DNA of 64,000 nt from Streptomyces sp. ST2-7A (GTDB lineage: Bacteria > Actinomycetota > Actinomycetes > Streptomycetales > Streptomycetaceae): contig NZ_JAJUWS010000008.1 of NCBI RefSeq assembly GCF_021390475.1, positions 1 through 64,000 of the forward strand, written 5' to 3'. Shown here piece by piece: positions 56,805 through 64,000 of the stretch. The translations under genes were made by a program, and so were the position numbers. Position 1 is the stretch's first letter. Every line of letters starts with the position of its first letter. The notes under the pieces are model-generated. The model saw nothing but the letters and a program-made list of their open reading frames with translations, ran no database searches and was not told the DNA's origin.

Positions 56805-58367
56805 GTGTTCGACACTCTCTCCGATCGCCTTGCCGCGACGTTCAAGAACCTCCGGGGCAAGGGACGCCTCAGCGAGGCGGACATCGACGCCACCGCGCGC
56901 GAGATCCGCATCGCCCTGTTGGAGGCGGATGTCGCCCTGCCGGTCGTGCGCTCCTTCATCAAGGAGATCAAGGAGCGGGCGGCGGGGACCGAGGTCTCCC
57001 GGGCCCTGAACCCCGCCCAACAGGTCATCAAGATCGTCAACGAGGAACTGGTCCGCATCCTCGGCGGCGAGACCCGCCGGCTGCGGTTCGCCAAGACCGC
57101 GCCCACGGTGATCATGCTCGCCGGCCTCCAGGGCGCGGGCAAGACCACCCTCGCCGGCAAGCTGGGCCGCTGGCTCAAGAGCCAGGGGCACTCGCCGCTG
57201 CTGGTCGCCTGCGACCTGCAGCGCCCCAACGCCGTCAACCAGCTCGGGGTCGTCGCCGAGCGCGCCGGGGTGGCGATCTACGCCCCCGAGCCGGGGAACG
57301 GGGTGGGCGACCCGGTGACCGTGGCCCGCGACTCCATCGCCCACGCCCGGGAGAAGCAGTACGACGTGGTGATCGTCGACACCGCCGGTCGGCTGGGCAT
57401 CGACGAGGAGCTGATGCGGCAGGCCGCGGACATCCGCGACGCCGTTTCCCCCGACGAGATCCTCTTCGTCGTCGACGCGATGATCGGCCAGGACGCGGTC
57501 ACCACCGCCGAGGCGTTCCGCGACGGGGTGGGCTTCGACGGTGTCGTGCTCTCCAAGCTCGACGGCGACGCACGCGGTGGCGCGGCCCTCTCGATCGCCC
57601 GGGTCACCGGCCGGCAGATCATGTTCGCCTCCAACGGCGAGCAGCTCGACGACTTCGACGCCTTCCACCCCGACCGAATGGCCTCCCGCATCCTCGGCAT
57701 GGGGGATGTGCTCAGCCTCATCGAGAAGGCGGAGCAGACCTTCAGCCGGCAAGAGGCCGAGCGGATGGCGGAGAAGCTCGCCAAGGGCCCCAAGGAGTTC
57801 ACCCTCGATGACTTCCTGAGCCAGATGGAGCAGGTCAGGAAGATGGGCTCGCTCTCCAAGCTCCTGGGCATGATGCCCGGGATGGGGCAGATGCGGGACC
57901 AGATCAACAACCTCGACGAGCGCGAGGTGGACCGCACCGCCGCCATCATCAAGTCGATGACACCGGGTGAGCGCGCCGATCCGAAGATCATCAACGGCTC
58001 GCGTCGGGCCCGTATCGCCCGTGGCTCCGGTGTGGACGTCAGCGCGGTCAAGAACCTCGTGGAGCGGTTCTTCGAGGCCCGCAAGATGATGTCCCGCATG
58101 GCGCAGGGCGGCGGGATGCCGGGCATGCCGGGCATGCCCGGGATGCCGGGCGCGGGTGGAGCCTCGAAGAAGCGCGGCAAGCCGCAGAAGAAGGCCAAGG
58201 GCAAGCGACGCAGCGGCAACCCGATGAAGCGGCAGGAGGAGGAGCGCGCGGAGGCGGCGCGTCGCGAGGGCGAGGGCAACGCCTTCGGCATCCCCGGCGC
58301 GGACGGGGACCCGGGCTCGTTCGAGTTGCCCAAGGAGTTCCGCGACATGCTCCCGCCGGGACGCTGA
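56805..58367 (+). CDS. ffh: Signal recognition particle protein Ffh
   Basis: A 520-residue SRP54-type GTPase with GTG start (VFDTLSDRLAATFKNLRGKG). G1 GLQGAGKTTLAGKLG is at about 106-120, then DTAGRLGID and SKLDGDARGG. The M domain (about 300-440) has the Met/Gly-rich finger loop (LGMMPGMGQM) and the RNA-binding SRRARIARGSG. A low-complexity tail with four GMP repeats and a Lys-rich run is typical of Streptomyces Ffh. It partners FtsY at 47593. The SRP RNA gene is not in this window. Confidence 0.97.
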   Translation: MFDTLSDRLAATFKNLRGKGRLSEADIDATAREIRIALLEADVALPVVRSFIKEIKERAAGTEVSRALNPAQQVIKIVNEELVRILGGETRRLRFAKTAPTVIMLAGLQGAGKTTLAGKLGRWLKSQGHSPLLVACDLQRPNAVNQLGVVAERAGVAIYAPEPGNGVGDPVTVARDSIAHAREKQYDVVIVDTAGRLGIDEELMRQAADIRDAVSPDEILFVVDAMIGQDAVTTAEAFRDGVGFDGVVLSKLDGDARGGAALSIARVTGRQIMFASNGEQLDDFDAFHPDRMASRILGMGDVLSLIEKAEQTFSRQEAERMAEKLAKGPKEFTLDDFLSQMEQVRKMGSLSKLLGMMPGMGQMRDQINNLDEREVDRTAAIIKSMTPGERADPKIINGSRRARIARGSGVDVSAVKNLVERFFEARKMMSRMAQGGGMPGMPGMPGMPGAGGASKKRGKPQKKAKGKRRSGNPMKRQEEERAEAARREGEGNAFGIPGADGDPGSFELPKEFRDMLPPGR

Positions 58368-58417
58368 GGGGCCGTCTTCGACCGGATACCCTTTTCGCCC
58401 CGACAGCCGTTGCCTCC

Positions 58418-58445
58418 CCCGCCACGGGCCCGCTTCCGTGGCGGG
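58418..58445. terminator. Hairpin after ffh
   Basis: CCCGCCACGG pairs with CCGTGGCGGG around an 8-base loop, 51 bp after the stop. Confidence 0.6.
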
Positions 58446-58474
58446 TCGAGGGGACGCGGCCGGGTCGGTGTGCC

Positions 58475-58514
58475 GACGCCCTCCCGTCCCGGGAACGGAA
58501 CGGGGGAGGGCGTC
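58475..58514. terminator. Second hairpin between ffh and the methyltransferase
   Basis: GACGCCCTCCC pairs with GGGAGGGCGTC (11 bp) around an 18-base loop, 24 bp from the minus-strand stop. It probably ends the methyltransferase transcript. Confidence 0.55.
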
Positions 58515-58537
58515 CGGGAGCGACGCCGAACTCGGAC

Positions 58538-59416
58538 TCAGACCCGGACGGCTCCGGCATCCGCCTCGCCGGGCACCCGGCACACGACGTACCGCAGGAT
58601 GTTCGACAGCCACACGGATCCGTCAGACCCCAGATACGGGTTCAGCGCCTCCGCCAGTTCCTTGGCGACCAGGTCCACCCCCACGCCGCGCACCGCCTCG
58701 TCGAAGCTGCCCGTGGCCAGCAGGCCGCGCAGCGCGGAGGTCATGCCCGGGTAGCCGAAGGGGCAGCCGACCTCACCCTCCTCCACCGGGCGGATCCCGG
58801 CGGCGAGCGCGATCTCCCGCAGCCCGGCCGCGCCCGGCGCGTCCGGGGTCTCCGCCGCCTCTCCACCGACTCCCCCGTCCGCCGGGTCCCGCACGGTGCG
58901 GCCGAGGCGGTCGCCGACCCGGAGCGCGGCGCTGACGGCGCACTCCTCGGGGCGACCCCGCCCCGAGAGGACGACACCGGCCCCCGGCTCGGCCAGCGCG
59001 ACGGCGCGGCGCAGCTGATCCATCGCCGGTGGGGAGCCGAACGAGGTGATCAGGGTGAACGGGGCCCGGATCGATTGTCCGGCCTCGCGGGCACTCGCCG
59101 GGAGAGAGGACAGCAGTCGGGCGGGCCAGCGCCGGGTGCCCCAGCCCCAGACCGGATCGGGTAGCAGGCGTTCCCCGGCCAGCCGCAGGCGTTCGGGGTC
59201 GGGTTCGGTACCCGTGACACTCGCGCCACGGGCGGCGGCCCGCAGCAGTGCCAGTCCCGAACCGCAGTTCAGTTCCAGCAGGCGCGTGCCCGGACCCACT
59301 CCGGTGCGTTCGTACACCGCTTCGTAGAGCGGCAGGAGCATGCGCTCCTGGATCTCGGCCCAGTCCCGGGTGCGGGAGAGGCGGTTGATGTCGTGGTGGA
59401 TCAGCGTTGGTGTCAT
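58538..59416 (-). CDS. Class I SAM-dependent methyltransferase
   Basis: A 292-residue protein, with ATG at 59416 giving MTPTLIHHDINRLSRTRDW; an upstream extension to 59533 is low complexity. SAM motif I is LELNCGSGLALLRAAARGA, followed by TGTEPDPERLRLA and a membrane-free Rossmann core. The rest (FGYPGMTSALRGLL, FDEAVRGVGVDLVAKELAEAL) resembles a Streptomyces family found between ffh and rpsP. The substrate is unknown; the fold is closest to small-molecule methyltransferases. It is divergent from the proS remnant. Confidence 0.8.
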   Translation of the reverse strand: MTPTLIHHDINRLSRTRDWAEIQERMLLPLYEAVYERTGVGPGTRLLELNCGSGLALLRAAARGASVTGTEPDPERLRLAGERLLPDPVWGWGTRRWPARLLSSLPASAREAGQSIRAPFTLITSFGSPPAMDQLRRAVALAEPGAGVVLSGRGRPEECAVSAALRVGDRLGRTVRDPADGGVGGEAAETPDAPGAAGLREIALAAGIRPVEEGEVGCPFGYPGMTSALRGLLATGSFDEAVRGVGVDLVAKELAEALNPYLGSDGSVWLSNILRYVVCRVPGEADAGAVRV

Positions 59417-59566
59417 GGCCGTGCCCCAATCGACGGGTCGGGTGCGGTCCGCTGCTGTCGGCCTCCCTGCTCCTGTATGCCAGATAACTCCCGGTTGCTC
59501 CCCCCGTCCAGGGGCCGAAGGGTCCGGATTCACGCTTCTGCCCCACGGAGTCGTGGCATTCCGGCC

Positions 59567-60398
59567 ATGACCAAGGCATCCGGGCTCACTCCTCGCGCGG
59601 AGCGCTTTCCCGCTGGTACCAGGACCTGATCGCCGAAGCGGAACCGGACGACCACGGCCCGGCGCGCGGGACCATGGTCGTTCGACCGTACGGGTACGGG
59701 TTGTGGGAGCGCACGCACTCCGAAATGGATGTCCGAATCAAGGCGGCGGGTGCCGAGAACGCCTATTTCCCGCTCTTCATCCCCCGGTCGTACCCGACCC
59801 GTGAGGCCGGGCACGTCGAGGGCTTGGCCCCGAACCGGCGGCGGTCACCCACGGCGGGGGAAAGCGCGCGGGAAACCGGTGGTGGGGTGCCCCACCTCCG
59901 GATCGATCGTCAACGAGTATTTCGCCGAGTGGATCCGGGGCCCCCGGGACCCGCCGCTGTTGATCAACCCCGGTGGGCCGATGTCGTGCGCTGGGAGACG
60001 CGTCCGAGGGTATTCCTCCGGACGAGTGAATTCCTGTGGCAGGAGGAGCACACCGCGCACGCCACCCCCGAGGAGGCCCGGGACCACGCGGCCCGCATCC
60101 ATCGTGAGGTGTACGCAGACTTTCCGGTCGATGTCCTCGCGATCGATGTCGTGCTGGAACGCGAGACCCCCGCGAGCACGTCGCCGGGGCCGTCCACCGA
60201 CGTGAGCGCGGCGGCCGAGGCGATCGAGGCCGCCCCACCGGCGACTGGGCACGGATCCCCCGGACCGCCCCCGGGGGCGGAGGGTGAGATGGCGCCGGCC
60301 GCCGAGGGGTCACGGTGCGGTGCCCGGTGGGGGCGGACGGGTCGGTCCCCGGGGCCGATGACGCTCCGGGTACGCTGGCCGTGATGGCGCGCGCGTAC
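59567..60398 (+). pseudogene. Decayed archaeal-type prolyl-tRNA synthetase
   Basis: Conserved ProRS segments appear in order but in changing frames. MTKASGLTPRAERF starts at 59567. WYQDLIAEAEPDDHGPARGT, RPYGYGLWERTHSEMD and AENAYFPLFIPRSYPTREA follow in another frame from 59614. GSIVNEYFAEWIRGPRD and LLIN come in a third frame at about 59905-59960. RWETRPRVFLRTSEFLWQEEHTAHAT and IHREVYADF return at about 59974-60150. After DVVLERETP the rest of the core and the anticodon-binding domain are missing. The normal C-terminus reappears in another frame as RCPVGADGSVPGADDAPGTLAVMARAY (to 60398). At least four frame changes and one large deletion make it non-functional. A housekeeping ProRS must exist elsewhere. 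Confidence 0.85.
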
Positions 60399-60948
60399 CG
60401 ATCGGGAGTCCGCCCTCCCGCCGGTCGCGTCCGGGCGCCGCAGTACGACAGCACGACACGTGTCGAGGCCGGGGGCCCGCTGGTGACGGCATCGGGGAAG
60501 CATCGAACGAAGGCGGGAGCCATCCGATGGGCTCCCGGAACGGATGTCGGGAATCGGGCGCCGGATTCCGGTGGTGGCTCCGGGCACCGCGGGGAGCCAT
60601 GGGGGCCCCTCCGGAGTTCCGTGACCGCCTCCGATTCCCCCTGTCGTCTCACCGTCGACTCCCCCCGCTGCCCGGGTCCTTCGGGCCATATCGCCGGGGT
60701 CGCCCGGGGCGCCGTTTCCCCCTCCGCTCCGACTCCACCGCGAAGCGGGGACGGCGCGGGGGAGGGGCCGGGGACCGGGAGCGAGGGGATGGCATGCCGG
60801 CATCGGGTCACCCCGGTCCGGGATCCCCGCCACCGGTGGCTTTCCGTCCCGGATGGTGACACCTCGTCACGTACTGACCGGTAAGTTCAAATTCGGAGAC
60901 TTTCTCCACAATCGGAACGCCCCGGGGGGCCGAGTCGTTAATCCCGAC
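60399..60948. other. Gene-free region after the proS remnant
   Basis: No supported gene lies here. It contains a GGGAGCC/GGCTCCC hairpin at 60515-60536 and a GTGAC-N5-GTCAC inverted repeat at about 60852-60866, just before an AT-richer stretch that may be the promoter of the next gene. Confidence 0.4.
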
Positions 60949-61551
60949 GTGAGCACGACACCACCTGTCCTCGCCGCCGAGCTGGCGCTCGCCTGGTCCG
61001 ACATTCAGCGCTACCATCCCGAGCTCCCCGATCTGGCGGCTCCCGAATCCCTGATCGGCGAGTCCTCCTCCGCCTGCGGCGCCCAACTCTCCTTCGAGCG
61101 TCTGTTGCACGAGGCGGTACACGGCATCGCGGCCGCCCGCGGTGTCCGCGACACCTCCCGCGCGGGGCGCTACCACAACCGTCGATTCCTGGCGATCGCC
61201 GAGGAACTGGGGCTGGAGCACCCGGAGGAACCCCACCCCAGCAGCGGCTTCTCCCTGGTGGTGATGAACGCCGGCGCCCGTCGACGCCATCGGCAGACCG
61301 CGGAACGCCTGCAATGGGCTCTCTCGGCGCACCTCGCCGCCACCGCGGCCGACACCAAGCGCAGCTTCCGGGGCCCGGCCGCGCGTCACGGATCCTCCGG
61401 CGGGGGAGTGAGGGTCAAGGCCGTCTGCGACTGTGGCCGCAATGTCCGGGTCGTTCCCTCGGTGCTCGCCCAGGCCCCCATCGTCTGCGGGGCCTGCAAC
61501 AAGCCGTTCCGTATCGACGAAGCGGTCGACCCGGTCACCGCCGCCGCCTGA
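60949..61551 (+). CDS. SprT-like zinc metalloprotease-type protein
   Basis: A 200-residue protein; GTG 60949 gives VSTTPPVLAAELALAW, with no good ribosome binding site. A HExxH motif, HEAVH at residues 54-58, sits in LLHEAVHGIAAARGV, followed by RYHNRRFLAIAEELGL, and the C-terminus has a zinc-ribbon-like pair CDCG...CGAC. This arrangement recalls SprT-like metallopeptidases that act on protein or DNA-protein targets, but overall similarity is weak and activity is inferred. It precedes rpsP by 243 bp and is, from memory, conserved at this place in Streptomyces. Confidence 0.75.
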   Translation: MSTTPPVLAAELALAWSDIQRYHPELPDLAAPESLIGESSSACGAQLSFERLLHEAVHGIAAARGVRDTSRAGRYHNRRFLAIAEELGLEHPEEPHPSSGFSLVVMNAGARRRHRQTAERLQWALSAHLAATAADTKRSFRGPAARHGSSGGGVRVKAVCDCGRNVRVVPSVLAQAPIVCGACNKPFRIDEAVDPVTAAA

Positions 61552-61794
61552 ACACCCACCGGCGCCCCGCCGGGGCGTCGGTGTCGGAGCGGCCCCGCCC
61601 GTGCCCTGCCGCCGTACGGCCCGGCGTCCGTTCGGGGGAGGGCGGTCGGTGTGGCACAATGGGCCGCTGAACTCGCCGGCCGTACAGGACCCCTCTCTCC
61701 TCCGGCTGACGCGTCCGCAGGGCCCCGGACGCCGCAACCCCACGCGGTAAACCGTCACGGTCCACCCACGTCAACTCCAGGAGACACCACAGCC

Positions 61795-62226
61795 GTGGCA
61801 GTCAAGATCAAGCTGAAGCGTCTGGGCAAGATCCGGTCGCCGCACTACCGCATCATTGTCGCCGACTCCCGTACCCGTCGTGACGGCCGCGCGATCGAGG
61901 AGGTCGGTCTGTACCACCCGGTGCAGAATCCCTCCCGCATCGAGGTCGACTCCGAGCGTGTGCAGTACTGGCTGGGTGTCGGCGCGCAGCCGACCGAGCC
62001 CGTGACGGCGATCCTCAAGGTCACCGGTGACTGGCAGAAGTTCAAGGGCCTGCCCGCCCCCGAGCCGATGAAGGTCGCCGAGCCGAAGCCGGAGCGCGTG
62101 CACTTCGAGGCCGTTACCGACGGCACCGGTGGGGACGCCAAGGGTGAGGCCATCACCCAGAAGGCGAAGAAGAGCGACAAGGCCGCCGACGCCGAGTCCG
62201 GCGCGGACGAGTCGGCCGGGGCCTGA
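61795..62226 (+). CDS. rpsP: 30S ribosomal protein S16
   Basis: A 143-residue protein; the S16 core ([39 protein letters not shown]) is followed by an acidic, Lys/Ala-rich C-terminal extension of about 55 residues that is usual in actinobacteria. GTG start with CAGGAGAC 9 bases upstream. A CACAAT hexamer in GTGTGGCACAATGG at about 61650-61662 is a likely -10 element. It heads the rpsP-khpA-rimM-trmD operon. Confidence 0.96.
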   Translation: MAVKIKLKRLGKIRSPHYRIIVADSRTRRDGRAIEEVGLYHPVQNPSRIEVDSERVQYWLGVGAQPTEPVTAILKVTGDWQKFKGLPAPEPMKVAEPKPERVHFEAVTDGTGGDAKGEAITQKAKKSDKAADAESGADESAGA

Positions 62227-62228
62227 GC

Positions 62229-62468
62229 ATGCTCGAGGAAGCCCTCGAGCACCTGGTGAAGGGCATCGTCGAACACCCCGACGAGGTTCAGGTCGCCTCA
62301 CGCACTCTGCGGCGGGGACGGGTGCTGGAGGTCCGGGTTCACCCCGATGACCTCGGCAAGGTGATCGGTCGCAACGGCCGGACCGCCCGCTCCCTGCGCA
62401 CCGTCGTCGGCGCTCTCGGGGGGCGCGGTATCCGCGTCGACCTCGTGGACGTCGACGAGGTGCGCTGA
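62229..62468 (+). CDS. khpA: KH-domain RNA-binding protein KhpA
   Basis: A 79-residue protein consisting of one KH domain: [48 protein letters not shown] with the GxxG loop GRNG, then VDLVDVDEV. The ATG lies 2 bp after rpsP, so translation is coupled. KhpA proteins bind RNA with KhpB in other bacteria. Its place between rpsP and rimM is strongly conserved. Confidence 0.95.
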   Translation: MLEEALEHLVKGIVEHPDEVQVASRTLRRGRVLEVRVHPDDLGKVIGRNGRTARSLRTVVGALGGRGIRVDLVDVDEVR

Positions 62469-62623
62469 GTCCTCCCGCCACCCCATTCCGGCGACCCCGT
62501 CGCCCGCAGCACCCACCCGGGTCGGGTGCGGCCACCGCCGCGCCCGGCCCGGTCTGCTGTCACCGGAGGGCACCGCCCTCACCGGTCCCGTCCCTTCAGC
62601 TCATTCGGAAGGCAGTCCATCCC

Positions 62624-63201
62624 GTGCAGCTCGTCGTCGCCCGCATCGGTCGGGCCCACGGCATCCGCGGTGAGGTCACGGTCGAGGTCCGCACCGACGA
62701 ACCGGAGATCCGGCTCGGCCCCGGTGCCGTCCTCGCCACCGACCCCCCGGAGGTCGGACCGCTCACCATCGAGACCGGTCGGGTTCACAGCGGTCGGCTG
62801 CTGTTGCGCTTCGAGGGCGTGCGGGACCGCTCCGGCGCCGAGGCCCTGCGCAATACCCTCCTGATCGCCGAGGTGGACCCGGAGGAGGTACCCGAGGACC
62901 CCGAGGAGTTCTACGACCACCAACTCGTGGACCTCGAGGTGGTCACGGAGGCCGGAACGGTCATCGGGAGGGTCGCCGAGATCTCCCACCTGCCGGGGCA
63001 GGATCTGCTGGTCGTGGAACGTTCGGACGGTGGCGAGGTACTGATCCCCTTCGTCCACGCCATCGTCCCCGAGGTGGACCCGGCTTCCGGCCGACTGCTG
63101 GTCACCCCTCCACCGGGCCTGCTCGACGCGGCCGACGGAGAGCCCGGCGACGGCCGTGACCCCGAAGAGGGAGATGGCGGGGAACGGGGGAGGGAGGTCT
63201 G

Positions 63202-63202
<1 letters not shown>
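62624..63202 (+). CDS. rimM: Ribosome maturation factor RimM
   Basis: A 192-residue protein with GTG start ([25 protein letters not shown]). The RimM N-domain is followed by a PRC barrel ([53 protein letters not shown]) and a short acidic tail. It binds S19 and assists 30S assembly. Its stop and the trmD start share one base (TGATG). Confidence 0.95.

Positions 63203-64000
<798 letters not shown>

Noticed and set aside
58001..58150. GMP tripeptide repeat region as a CRISPR or tandem DNA repeat element
   Set aside because: The short repeat encodes the Gly/Met/Pro tail of Ffh, a known low-complexity feature. No CRISPR array was seen in the window.

Overview
The window is a very high-GC actinobacterial chromosome segment. 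Its gene order (accD/accE, conservon, gltX, tRNA-Gln/Glu, ndgR, leuCD, HupS-type HU, gpsA, ddlA, thiL/thiD, rpmB, recG, rsmD, coaD, DUF177, rpmF, rnc, mutM, acyP, smc, glcP, ftsY, nsdA, amtB-glnK-glnD, ffh, rpsP, khpA, rimM, trmD) is, from memory, the order of the Streptomyces core chromosome. HupS with its lysine-rich tail, NdgR, NsdA, conservons and the GTG/TTG start habit all point to Streptomyces or a very close relative. No mobile element, CRISPR array or biosynthetic cluster is visible.

Layout. 1-480: end of an acyl-CoA carboxylase beta subunit and its epsilon subunit, closed by a perfect 70-bp palindrome. 707-868 (minus): an unannotated 53-residue ORF whose product carries the same nine-residue motif twice. 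1542-12056: two conservons in tandem, each sensor kinase CvnA, roadblock CvnB, DUF742 CvnC, small GTPase CvnD. CvnB and CvnD are almost identical between copies while the CvnA pair has diverged, which suggests gene conversion. 12627-15605: FAH hydrolase, gltX, one tRNA-Gln and two tRNA-Glu. 16184-19187: NdgR divergent from leuCD with a palindromic operator between them. 19967-28113: HupS, small proteins, F420 and phospholipid genes, ddlA, thiamine kinases. 28331-39047: ribosomal proteins, a DAK-family kinase, RecG, RsmD, CoaD, a SepIVA-like coiled-coil protein, RNase III and MutM. 39320-48837: CAP-domain protein, acylphosphatase, small coiled-coil protein, SMC, glucose permease, FtsY. 48982-51885: a lone primase-polymerase domain protein and NsdA, which carries two TTA codons. 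52300-56691: nitrogen block amtB-glnK-glnD behind a GlnR-like site. 56805-64000: Ffh, a methyltransferase, a decayed prolyl-tRNA synthetase pseudogene, a zinc metalloprotease-like protein, then rpsP-khpA-rimM-trmD.

The genes work as housekeeping modules: protein targeting (ftsY, ffh), chromosome structure (smc, hup), RNA maturation and modification (rnc, rsmD, rimM, trmD), nitrogen sensing (GlnD modifies GlnK, which gates AmtB) and leucine synthesis under NdgR. The least explained parts are the repeat-motif peptide beside the conservons, the homogenised conservon pair, the proS remnant and the TTA-bearing nsdA. All functional calls rest on recognised motifs and remembered synteny; no database search was possible.
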